DNA of 64,000 bases from Flavobacterium sp. (lineage in GTDB: Bacteria > Bacteroidota > Bacteroidia > Flavobacteriales > Flavobacteriaceae): positions 1-64,000 of the forward strand of contig JADKDN010000013.1 of the NCBI GenBank assembly GCA_016718345.1. The letters are read 5' to 3'. Each line of letters opens with the position of its first letter. Within the stretch, counting starts at the first letter, position 1. Position numbers and translations under genes: made by a program. Shown piece after piece: positions 54,765 to 63,198 of this stretch. The notes beneath the pieces were generated by a model. That model did not search any database. It was not told the DNA's origin and saw nothing but the letters and a program-made list of their open reading frames with translations.

Positions 54765-55706
54765 ATGATAAATAATAAATTAAAAATATCAATTGTTGCA
54801 ACCATATATAACTCTGAAAAAATCATTCCAGTTTTAGTGGAAAGAATAAATGCTGTTTTTGAAAATTTAGACTTTAACTATGAAATAATATTGGTTAATG
54901 ATAATAGTCCTGATAATTCTTGGAATGTAATTAAAGAAATTTGTAACAACCAAAAAAATGTCAAAGGAATATTATTGAGTAGAAATTTTGGACAGCAAAT
55001 TGCAATGAGTTCTGGCATGAACTATGCAAAAGGTGATTATGTAATTATAATGGATGGCGATTTACAAAATCCACCTGAAGCTATTCCCGAGATTATTTTA
55101 AAGTTAGAATCAGGATTTGATGTCGTTTACACACGTTCAATAACAAGAAATAATAAAACAGATGAATGGACATCAAAACTATTCTATTTTTTATTATTAA
55201 AAGTATTAAAAGTAAAAATTGTTCCAAATCAATTGATGTTAAAAGGATTTAATAAAAAATTTATCACATTATTCAATACTTACCACGAAAATATTCGGAC
55301 GATAATAGGTATTGTTTATGACATTGGTTTAAAATCTTGTGTATTAAATGTTAATAATTCTTCAAGATATGAAGGCAAAAGTTCCTATAATTTTACTAAA
55401 AGATTTAGCTTGATGGTAGATTTGATACTCTCTATGAGTAATAAACCAATAGAAAGAGTCATCTTTTTTAGTTTAATGGTTTTTGTAATTTCAATTCTCA
55501 TGTCATTATGGACTCTAATTAATTACATTTTGTATCCTAATCTACCTCAGGGTTATTCAACTATAATAATTAGTATATTTGTTTTTAGTAGTTTGATATT
55601 GTTAGTTTTGGGTATTATTGGTAAATATATTTCATTTATTTTAAATGAAGTTAGAAATAGACCTTTATATATTGTTCAAGAAATTATTAATGAAGATAAA
55701 TTTTAA
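54765..55706 (+). CDS. GT2 glycosyltransferase, polyprenyl-phosphate sugar type
   Basis: The 313-residue GT-A enzyme starts KISIVATIYNSEKIIPVLVE and has NDNSPDNSW, the DxD-like MDGDLQNPPEAI, and two C-terminal membrane helices (FFSLMVFVISILMSLWTLIN; IIISIFVFSSLILLVLGIIG). This is the GtrB/ArnC/DPM1 layout, making undecaprenyl-phosphate-linked sugars. It starts 2 bases after the EmrE-like gene; together they fit a lipid-carrier sugar modification route for surface glycans. The sugar is not known. Confidence 0.9.
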   Translation: MINNKLKISIVATIYNSEKIIPVLVERINAVFENLDFNYEIILVNDNSPDNSWNVIKEICNNQKNVKGILLSRNFGQQIAMSSGMNYAKGDYVIIMDGDLQNPPEAIPEIILKLESGFDVVYTRSITRNNKTDEWTSKLFYFLLLKVLKVKIVPNQLMLKGFNKKFITLFNTYHENIRTIIGIVYDIGLKSCVLNVNNSSRYEGKSSYNFTKRFSLMVDLILSMSNKPIERVIFFSLMVFVISILMSLWTLINYILYPNLPQGYSTIIISIFVFSSLILLVLGIIGKYISFILNEVRNRPLYIVQEIINEDKF

Positions 55707-55713
55707 TAATGAA

Positions 55714-56815
55714 ATGAAAAACTAGCAATTTTAGGGCAAGTTATTTGCAAAACCTTTAATAGAAAAGGCTAAAGAAATGGGGATTGAAACACATTGTTTT
55801 GCATGGGATAATGATTTAGCAGTTTGCAAAAATATTTCCGATTTTTTTTATCCAATATCAGTTTTAGAAAAAGAACAATTATTAGTAAAATGTAAAGAAA
55901 TAGGTATTGATGGAATTACAACCATTGCAACTGATATTTGTGGGCCAACTATTGCTTTTATAGCTGAAAACTTGAATTTAATTTCAAATACTTATAAATC
56001 ATCAATTATTGCCACTAACAAAGCAAAAATGAGATTAGCATTTGAAGATGCAAACGTTAATTCCCAAAATCAATTTGTTTAGAATACTAAATTAATCAAT
56101 GAATTAAATTTAAGTTTTCCATTAATAGTAAAACCCACCGATAGATGGGAAGAGGAGTTTCTAAAGTTTACAATGAAATAGAATTAAAAATGCAATTGAC
56201 AGAGGTTTAGAAGAATCATTAGAAAATAAAGTTGTTATTGAAGAAATTATAGAAGGTGTTGAAGTAAGCGTAGAATCAATTTCATGGCAAGGAAATCACC
56301 ATATATTAGTAATAACTGATAAAGTTACAACTGGCGAACCCTATTTTGTAGAATTAGCACATCATCAACCAAGTGCATTATCAAATGAAATTCAAGAGAA
56401 AATAAAAAGTGAAACATTAAAAGCTCTTAACGCCCTTGAGGTTAAATTTGGTGCTTCGCATTCTGAATTTAAAATTACTAATGAGGGTAAGGTTTATGCA
56501 ATTGAAGTAGGAGCAAGGATGGGAGGCGATTTTATAGGTTCAGACTTGGTTTATTTATCCACGGGTTACGATTTTGTAAAAGGCGTAATAGATGTTTCTC
56601 TTGGAAAATTTAGTTTACCAATAATTAAAAATAATAAGTATTCAGGCGTTTATTTTTTATCAAAAAATTCAGAAAAATTAGTTCCTATTTTTAATCAAAC
56701 AAATCAATTTGAAGTAAAGAAAGAAATTTTTAATACTAATTTATTAGAAATAAACAATAGTAACGATAGATCAGGATATTTAATTTATCAATCAAACGAA
56801 AAAGTTTCATTTTAA
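55714..56815 (+). CDS. ATP-grasp ligase (several frameshifts)
   Basis: Corrected at A and G runs near 55720, 55733 and 55745, the start reads MKKLAILGASYLQKPLIEKA. Intact stretches follow: GIETHCFAWDNDLAVCKNIS, DGITTIATDICGPTIAFIAE, the ATP-binding PLIVKPTDR (near 56130), VVIEEIIEGVEVSVESISWQ and the metal-binding EVGARMGGDFIGSDLV. This is the carbamoyl-phosphate-synthase-type ATP-grasp fold. Family members join carboxylates to amines, including amino-acid decorations of glycans; the substrate here is unknown. Further frame breaks lie near 56085-56200. Confidence 0.8.
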
Positions 56816-56838
56816 TATTTTTAAATAATATAGAGTTT

Positions 56839-57509
56839 ATGAAAAAAATCATTCAACATCAAATTGATTTATATCAACCAAATTTTATTAAGCATGGACC
56901 TGTTCCGGAAGGGATGTTTTGTAATAATATGACCACACAAAATGAACGATATAGGCAACTTTTAAACCCACTTTTAAATTGCAAAAGCTCTAATTTTCAA
57001 TTTACGATTTAGGTTCTGGTCTATGTCATTTACATGAATATTTGATTGAAAACAATGTAATTCATAATTATACAGGAATTGAAATTGTTTCTGAAATGAA
57101 TGATTTTGTACAAAATAAATTTGATAATATTTCTATATTAAATGTTGATTTTTTAGATGTTAATTTTAAAGATAATTTTGATTTTATTGTATTAAGTGGA
57201 ACTCTTAATTTAAAAGGAAATATATCTAATGAAGAATGGGAGCATTATGTGTTTGAAGTCATTAAAAAAATGTTTGCTTTGTCAAATTATGCTATTTCAT
57301 TTAATTTATTGACTAGTTATTCTACTTTTTCAAAAGATGAATTATTTTATATTTCACCTGAAAGAATAATTGATTTTATTCAAAATAATTTAAGTAGATT
57401 TTATCAAATCAGCACTAGTTATCCTTTGTATGAGTTTACTGTAACAGTAATTAAAAAAGATGTAATTCAAGCTAATTATGTTCATAATGATTTTAAAAAA
57501 TACTTTTAA
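56839..57509 (+). CDS. SAM-dependent methyltransferase (one frameshift)
   Basis: It begins MKKIIQHQIDLYQPNFIKHG, then GMFCNNMTTQNERYRQLL. After a frame change near 57000 comes the SAM motif YDLGSGLCHLHEYL, then YTGIEIVSEMNDFVQNKF, DFIVLSGTLNLKG and a C-terminus ending KYF. About 223 residues. It closes the accessory glycan cluster; its stop codon is 2 bases from the left end of IS982 copy 2. Likely target: a sugar or amino-acid group of the glycan (inference). Confidence 0.8.
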
Positions 57510-57511
57510 TA

Positions 57512-58510
57512 ACCCGTTGGGTGTAATTAAATAATTTGATTTTTAATATTATTTATTGGTCTATCAAAGATAAATTTATTGATATATTGAACCAATGTTA
57601 ATGCTGTTATTTTTGCTAAAATTCTTGTTTTAAAACCCTCAAAAGTTTTAGCATAATTGTTTCTAATTCTGAACTGGTCGCATAATTGTGAAAATAATGT
57701 TTCAATTCTTTTTCTTGATTTTCTAAAGATATAAGGTTGTGGCTTATACTCTTTTTGATTGTTTCTTTTTGGTGTTTCCAATTTAATATTAACAGTCTGA
57801 AATAAATCCAACTGAATTGATTCGGACAAATACCCTCTATCTCCAAGTAACACACAATCAGTCATTTGTTGCTTTATATTTTTAAAAAATTAATATCGTG
57901 AACTTCTGCTTTTGTAATATCTAATGAATGAAAAAATACCATTTATAGAACAAACTCCGTGCAATTTATAACCATAAAACCAATTGTTTTGAGAAACACA
58001 AAACCCTTTTGAAGGAGCTGTTTCAAACTCCTTTTTACAGATTTTAATTCTCCTATGACGGGCAAATTTGCAAATCTCCAACGGCATACTATCCACGATG
58101 AAATAATCTTCAAATTCTAAAAACCGAGATGCTAATTTTGTCCTTACTTCTTCTAAAAATAAAAACAATTTTCGTCTTCTTTTATTGAACTGACTTCGCT
58201 CAATTAAGTTAGGTATTTGTTGCTTATCAATCTCTTTAAATAAAGAATTTTCACTATCAATAGACATGAATTCAGCCGTCAAACTCAATGCAACTACTTC
58301 TAAATCAGACATTTTTTGTTTTCTACCGACATCTGATTTATATTCTAATTTACAATTCAAAGAACTTATAACTTCTAAAACTCTAAAATAATTTTTTACT
58401 ATATTTGACATAGATATTGGTTTGTTTGGCGACTTCAAGATACTGAATTTCAGTATCTTGACCAATATCTAATCAATTTATTTTACTGCAAATAATTACA
58501 CCCAACGGGT
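57512..58510 (-). mobile_element. IS982-family insertion sequence, copy 2 (damaged)
   Basis: Same length (999 bases), orientation and terminal repeats (ACCCGTTGGGTGTAATTA) as copy 1. The sequences flanking it (TTTTAATA left, TAAATTAG right) do not match, so no target duplication is seen. The transposase frame is interrupted. It marks the right boundary of the accessory glycan cluster. Confidence 0.92.
57527..58465 (-). pseudogene. IS982-family transposase, frameshifted
   Basis: The N-terminal 191 codons end with an out-of-frame tail after SINGIF, and the C-terminal part resumes at MTDCVLLGDRGYLSESIQLD. Compared with copy 1, one base is gained near 57930 and one lost near 57888, so only the stretch between is out of frame. 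Many scattered substitutions (for example SESIQ for SQSIQ) show this copy diverged some time ago. Probably inactive, unless the indels are errors. Confidence 0.88.
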
Positions 58511-58746
58511 TAAATTAGTTCGAAATTGTAATTCTATTGATTTAAAAATTTTTATACGTTCAGTGTAGCCCAAAGGTATCATATAATTCATTTATTCATC
58601 TCTCAAAGTCAGATCTATTCTACCCAAATCTAGGTATATAAGTCTTACAAACGGTAGACCTGTTTTATTTTCAAATATATAAAAAAATAGTACCAATCTT
58701 CTCCCAATTTTTCTGCTGTTTTTGTTTTTAATTGCATAACAAAAAC

Positions 58747-58840
58747 ATGCATGATTAAATTATTATGCATTAAACTAGTATGCGCCACATGCATAATGAA
58801 AACATGCATAATAAAATCATTATGCATAAAACTATTATGC
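58747..58840. repeat. Array of seven ATGC(A) motifs
   Basis: ATGC cores occur at 58747, 58765, 58780, 58789, 58804, 58822 and 58837, most within TATGCAT or CATGCAT, spaced 18, 15, 9, 15, 18 and 15 bases. They sit just upstream of a -7 box (58857-58864). The array could be a cluster of binding sites or a simple repeat. Confidence 0.6.
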
Positions 58841-58856
58841 AAATAGTATTTAATTT

Positions 58857-58864
58857 TACGTTTG
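58857..58864 (+). promoter_or_regulatory. -7 box before the 58884 gene
   Basis: TACGTTTG fits TAnnTTTG exactly, 20 bases before the ATG at 58884. Confidence 0.5.
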
Positions 58865-58883
58865 AATTAAAAATAAAAACAAG

Positions 58884-59408
58884 ATGAGAAATATATTTCA
58901 AAACATTGGGATTCAAGTAAAGGAGTTATCAGATTTATTATTTGTTCCTGAACAAACTTTATATTCTTGGTTCAATAGAAAAAGTACCATTCCGTCGGCG
59001 CATTCCGGTTATATTTTGGGTTTAGAACGCTACCAGCAGCAGCAAAAAGCGCAAGATTTAAAAACCATGTATTCAAAATGGGAAACCAGCAACCGCGAAC
59101 TTTTAGAAACCCAAAAGACAAATGCCTTGCGAGAGTTGCGGTTGAAGGAACAAAAAAATGATTTGTCACTAGACAAACTCAAACAGAGAGAAACCCGATT
59201 GCTCAAGCGGTTGCATCTTTCGGAGCACTATCCAAAACACCTTCCTGTCGATTTGCAAAATTCAGAAAACCTATTGTCGTGGTGCAGCTTACTATCTCGC
59301 AGGAGTGCTTTTGATCTTGGCGATACAAGATTGGCGGTACAAAAATTGGAAGAAAAAAAAGCGGGGTTAGTGGCTCAAATTCAATATTGGGAGGGGGTTT
59401 TGAGATAG
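58884..59408 (+). CDS. HTH-like plus coiled-coil protein of unknown family
   Basis: The 174-residue protein begins with a helix-turn-helix-like stretch (IQVKELSDLLFVPEQTLYSW, then FNRKSTIP), followed by a long Gln/Lys/Glu coiled coil (residues ~50-125) and a short C-terminal domain with LLSWCSLLSRRSAFDLGD. I do not recognise the family. It has its own promoter downstream of an ATGC motif array. DNA binding is inferred only from the N-terminal pattern. Its base composition is less AT-rich than its neighbours, suggesting transfer. Confidence 0.65.
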   Translation: MRNIFQNIGIQVKELSDLLFVPEQTLYSWFNRKSTIPSAHSGYILGLERYQQQQKAQDLKTMYSKWETSNRELLETQKTNALRELRLKEQKNDLSLDKLKQRETRLLKRLHLSEHYPKHLPVDLQNSENLLSWCSLLSRRSAFDLGDTRLAVQKLEEKKAGLVAQIQYWEGVLR

Positions 59409-59653
59409 TATTTTTTTATAATAGAACTTTCGGCTACTCGGACTCAGAATGCAATATGGATTATACTATCTATAAAACATATTTGGTTCAACAATTTGGG
59501 AGTAAATTTGGAAGATTTTAAGGTTTCGCTCGCAGAACTCGTTGTGGCTTATGGAAAGATTTTTTTCCAATATGAAAATATTTCTTACGAAACGTGAATG
59601 TTAATTTATCATAAAACTCGCAATTGCGCTAAAAGTGTGTTATGGGCTGGTTT
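59409..59653. other. Intergenic with possible gene scrap
   Basis: A start-less frame near 59523-59597 reads VSLAELVVAYGKIFFQYENI before TGA. It may be the 3' scrap of a lost gene. Nothing else is recognisable in these 245 bases. Confidence 0.3.
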
Positions 59654-59863
59654 TTATTCTAAGTTGTTAATCACTTTAATTAGTTGTGCTTTGTATTTAG
59701 TTTTTGAAGAATTAACCTCTTTATTTTCGGATTTGCCTTTTCTAAAATGAGCTTTTAGAGCTTTCTCAATAATTTGAATTTGAGCATTCAATGACTTTGC
59801 TTGGTCTGAGTAAGTTAATTGTTCAAATGTCTTTTCGTCTATTCCGTGTGTTCCTTTTTCCAT
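59654..59863 (-). CDS. Small charged protein of unknown function
   Basis: The 69-residue protein starts MEKGTHGIDEKTFEQLTYSD and is then helical and lysine-rich to the end (KALKAHFRKGKSENKE). No membrane segment or Cys is present. It lies 6 bases downstream of the SH3/Cys-rich gene and is probably co-expressed with it. I do not recognise the family. Confidence 0.6.
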   Translation of the reverse strand: MEKGTHGIDEKTFEQLTYSDQAKSLNAQIQIIEKALKAHFRKGKSENKEVNSSKTKYKAQLIKVINNLE

Positions 59864-59869
59864 ATTTTT

Positions 59870-60718
59870 TTATTTTAATACACTCCATTTTTTCCAACTA
59901 CTACAACTATTTTCGGCGAATTTTTGTATTCTATTCCAACCGCCACCAGCACATTCCCCTTTCGCTCTACTTTCGTGTTCTGATCTGTCTCTCCAATGTG
60001 AAGGATGTCTTGAACCAGCCCAAAACTCACAGGTAGAACATTGCTTCCATGTAGCGGATGTGGAAGTTAGTGTTTTCTTTTCATCAATAACTGTTTCTTG
60101 TGTAGCAACATTTTGAGGTGTATTATAACTTTGGTGGTTTGTACTCTCTGATGATTTATTACTGGGTAGAATTTTCTTAATTACCCATATTATAGCAATA
60201 ATAGCAAACCATCCCCATACAGGAAATGATTTTTTTGAATGTTCATTAGTTTTTGATACATCATCAGTTATTACATTATCTGAGGTTAAGTTATTTTCGG
60301 AATTTTCATTTGTAATATTTACAGATTCGTCATAAGAATCTTGCTTGTCTGTATTTTGTGCTTTTTCATCTAAGTCACTTAAAGCAGTATTTTGACTAGA
60401 AACCTCTTCATTAATGGAAACCTCGTTTTTAATTTCTTGATTAGCATCTATTGGTTCCAAGTTATTAAAAGAACATATCCTTTATTCGCCTTCTGAGTTT
60501 TTGTATTTTAGGCATTTTCTAAACCACACTTTTTAATTTCAACAACTTCAACCTTGTCATAATATTTATTGAATATATACTATCAGATTTAACATTAGTT
60601 TTTTCATAAACAATTAATTCCTCTTTTCACAAACAGCTCTTGTGACATTAAATTCATAGGAAAAAGTAGTAGTAAAAATATAATCGAAACAACATGAATG
60701 ATTTTTTTGGCTTCCATT
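59870..60718 (-). CDS. SH3-domain membrane protein with Cys-rich C-terminus (frameshifted)
   Basis: Read across frames, the gene starts MEAKKIIHVVSIIFLLLLFP (signal peptide). An SH3-like domain follows: VYEKTNVKSDSIYSI, KYYDKVEVVEI, VWFRKCLKYKNSEGE and GYVL..NNLEPID. Then come an acidic, Ser/Asn-rich linker, one membrane helix (VWGWFAIIAIIWVIKKIL) and a conserved-looking C-terminal module with four Cys: CSTCEFWAGSR, GECAGGGWN and SCSSWKKW. CxxC plus two Cys suggests metal binding. Three or four frame changes occur between 60460 and 60640. The architecture is unfamiliar to me; function unknown. Confidence 0.65.
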
Positions 60719-60742
60719 TTATTACTTTTATTTAGTTTTGAG

Positions 60743-60862
60743 TCATTTTTTCCCAGCCACTAAAGGATAATTATTGTTGTTTTTATTGACATCTGCTAGC
60801 AATCCGCTTTCATCAATTGAAGTTTTGATATCGAAAAGCCATGCATAAACATAATCATCCAT
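60743..60862 (-). pseudogene. Chimeric ORF: HepT-like start fused to M1-peptidase tail
   Basis: The 39-codon ORF opens MDDYVYAWLFDIKTSIDE, resembling a DUF86/HepT N-terminus, overlapping the end of the nucleotidyltransferase gene as HepT genes do. It ends SGLLADVNKNNNNYPLVAGK. That tail nearly matches the C-terminus of the M1 peptidase at 61243 (SGLLADVNKNNNSYPVAVGK). The join falls at a shared IDES. It looks like a deletion product that removed most of the partner gene and of an M1 paralogue. Confidence 0.6.
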
Positions 60863-61154
60863 AAATCAATTGCATGTTTTTTTGGATTGCTCTTTTAAAA
60901 TAGGGGTTTTTGATGGCCTTTTCCTCTAGCAAGTCAATAGATCTTTTGAGAGTGTCTTCAAGAGAAAATTTTAAATCAAAATAATTATCAGCATAATCCA
61001 ATAATTGAACATCACTAAAATTAACAATCAAGTCGATATCGCTTTCATCATTGAACTTATCTGATAGTACTGAGCCAAAAGCATAAAGACTTTTTACTTT
61101 GTGAGATTTACAAAGCGCTTTGATAGATTCGATATTTTGAGTAATTAGATTCAT
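60855..61154 (-). CDS. MntA-like nucleotidyltransferase, partner lost
   Basis: From MNLITQNIESIKALC (61154; I prefer it to the upstream Met) the protein is 99 residues, with GSx10DxD as GSVLSDKFNDESDID (~26-40) then LIVNF. This is the minimal nucleotidyltransferase family whose members AMPylate HepT toxins. Only the first ~16 codons of a HepT-like partner remain downstream. It lies between the M1 peptidase and a second M1-type tail. Confidence 0.85.
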   Translation of the reverse strand: MNLITQNIESIKALCKSHKVKSLYAFGSVLSDKFNDESDIDLIVNFSDVQLLDYADNYFDLKFSLEDTLKRSIDLLEEKAIKNPYFKRAIQKNMQLIYG

Positions 61155-61242
61155 GAAGTTCAAATATACAAAATCATTTTTTACCAGCAGCAAATACCAT
61201 TTACAAATGATTTTTGGTAATCATAAATTTTGGTCAACACTT

Positions 61243-63132
61243 TTATTTTTTCCCAACCGCTACAGGATAACTATTGTTGTTTTTATTCACATCAGCTAGT
61301 AATCCGCTTTCGTCAATGGTGATTTTTTTAATATCCGTTTTTGGTTTGTTTATGGAAAAAGTGAAGGTAGGATGAGCCCAAGCCCAATCGTTCAAAACCG
61401 TTCTGTGAATCTCGGGATTTGGATTTTCTTTAGTAAAACTCATCATTCGTAAGGGTATGTAAAAGCTTTCTTTGGTTCCGTCGGTATATTCTATTGAAAG
61501 GTCAATAGGCATGGGCATTCTGCCAATTCGCTCTAAGGTAATTGCTGTTGTTGTTCCGTTTTCTAATACATCCTTAATACCGTAATCGATGGTGTTTGTA
61601 GTTTGCGTCCAATCGGTTAAATACCAATCTAAATTGGCTCCAGAAACGCGTTCGGCAGTGCGTTTGATATCATTTGGTGTTGGATGCTTGAATTTGAAAT
61701 CGGCATAATATTTTTTTAAGGTTTTCAAAAGGTTTTCTTTCCCGATGAGGTAACCCAATTGTGACAAAAAGATATCGCCTTTGCTGTAGGACGTAATGCT
61801 GTATACTTGGTTCACATCATAGCGGTCTGAATGGGTGCTTTGTGGCTGTTCTTTGCCGGACTTTACCATATAAAAATAGCCGTTATAGGATCCTTCATGA
61901 GGGTTTTCAACCTTTTTTTCGGCAATTTCGTTCATACCTAAATCTTCGAGATAGGAAGTAAATCCTTCGTCCATCCAGCCGTGTTTGCTTTCATTGGAAG
62001 CCAACACATGTTGAAACCAAGAATGTGCCATTTCGTGGGCGATAACTCCTATCAAGCCATCAAAAGTGCCTTCGCCTAAAATCAAGGTACACATCGCATA
62101 TTCCATTCCGCCATCGCCACCTTGAATTACAGAATATTGGTCGTAGGGATATTTACCAACGGTTTGATTGTAAAATTGCATCAATTGGGCCGTTAACGGT
62201 TCTGCTTTTTTCCAGTTATCAATGATTTTTGGATTGTTTTTGTATAGAAAATGAAGTGTTGTTCCAAAATTGGTTTTGACAACATCGTGCAAATAGTTTT
62301 TATCGGCAGCCCAAGTAAAATCGTGCACATTTGGAGCGATGAAATGCCAGGTTAGGTTTTTGGTTTTCTTTGGATAAGTCACTGTAACACCAGCGTCTTG
62401 ATAGCCGTGACCGATTTCGTTAGGGTTTTGTAAGTAGCCGCTTCCGCCTAAAACATACTCCTTGTCGATGGTAATTTTTACATCAAAATTGCCCCAAACG
62501 CCGTGAAATTCTCTAGCTATGTAGGGATCGGCATGCCAACCTTCAAAATCGAATTCGGCTATTTTTGGATACCATTGGGCCATGGAAAATTCTACTCCTT
62601 CGGCATTATTTCGGCCAGAACGACGTATTTGAACCGGAACTTGCCCATCAAAATCTAGGGTCAACAGGGTTGATTTTCCAGGTAAAATGGGTTGAGGTAA
62701 GTTGACTTCTAGAATGGTTCCCACTTCCTTTATTACTGCTACTATGCCGTCTTGTTTGAAGTTAGAGATTTTTAGATAGCCAATTTCATCGGGTTTTAGT
62801 TTTGCAATTCTACTTTCTTTACTCTCTTTTCCTTCCGCATTTTTAGTTTTGATTGTCATTCGAGCATCAGGATCGATAATACTTTGAAGACGCGCGTCCA
62901 TCTCGCTTCCCGGTTGGAAAGCATTGTTGTACAAATGATAAAAAACGCGCTTTAGAGTATCTGGAGAATTATTGGTGTAGACCAATTCCTGAGTTCCTTT
63001 GTATTGGTATTTTTTAGCATCCATCACGACATCCATTTTATAATCGACATGTTGTTGCCAATAGGATGTGTTTTGAGCCAAAGAGATAGCAAAACTTATG
63101 AATGCGATTAAAGAGAAAAAGATTTTTTTCAT
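61243..63132 (-). CDS. M1-family zinc metallopeptidase
   Basis: The ~629-residue protein starts with signal peptide MKKIFFSLIAFISFAISLAQ; I chose this Met over one 14 codons upstream, which would spoil the signal. The gluzincin motif is HEMAHSWFQH, followed by the third ligand Glu in GWMDEGFTSYLE, and the catalytic Tyr lies in YSITSYSKGD. The exopeptidase GxMEN equivalent is GGMEYAM. A secreted or periplasmic aminopeptidase-like enzyme, common in Bacteroidetes. No T9SS domain. The C-terminus is duplicated in damaged form at 60743. Confidence 0.93.
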   Translation of the reverse strand: MKKIFFSLIAFISFAISLAQNTSYWQQHVDYKMDVVMDAKKYQYKGTQELVYTNNSPDTLKRVFYHLYNNAFQPGSEMDARLQSIIDPDARMTIKTKNAEGKESKESRIAKLKPDEIGYLKISNFKQDGIVAVIKEVGTILEVNLPQPILPGKSTLLTLDFDGQVPVQIRRSGRNNAEGVEFSMAQWYPKIAEFDFEGWHADPYIAREFHGVWGNFDVKITIDKEYVLGGSGYLQNPNEIGHGYQDAGVTVTYPKKTKNLTWHFIAPNVHDFTWAADKNYLHDVVKTNFGTTLHFLYKNNPKIIDNWKKAEPLTAQLMQFYNQTVGKYPYDQYSVIQGGDGGMEYAMCTLILGEGTFDGLIGVIAHEMAHSWFQHVLASNESKHGWMDEGFTSYLEDLGMNEIAEKKVENPHEGSYNGYFYMVKSGKEQPQSTHSDRYDVNQVYSITSYSKGDIFLSQLGYLIGKENLLKTLKKYYADFKFKHPTPNDIKRTAERVSGANLDWYLTDWTQTTNTIDYGIKDVLENGTTTAITLERIGRMPMPIDLSIEYTDGTKESFYIPLRMMSFTKENPNPEIHRTVLNDWAWAHPTFTFSINKPKTDIKKITIDESGLLADVNKNNNSYPVAVGKK

Positions 63133-63198
63133 AACTAAAAGATAAAAAAAATGGAAGAATCGAAATCCTTCCATTCAAAATTTTAAGTTGAATTATTT

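Noticed and set aside
39249..58510. Composite transposon formed by the two IS982 copies
   Set aside because: The copies are in direct orientation, but the 17 kb between them holds conserved core genes (pgk, holB, rnpA) and copy 2 lacks a target duplication, so there is no sign the block moved as a unit.
58747..58840. CRISPR-like array
   Set aside because: The repeat is only about 6-7 bases with spacers of 3-12 bases, far from CRISPR dimensions, and no cas genes are in the window.
58645..58842. Minus-strand ORF of repeated Met-His motifs
   Set aside because: It is a by-product of the ATGC motif array read in frame (MHNSFMHNDFIMHV) and overlaps a promoter region; there is no ribosome-binding site or plausible protein.
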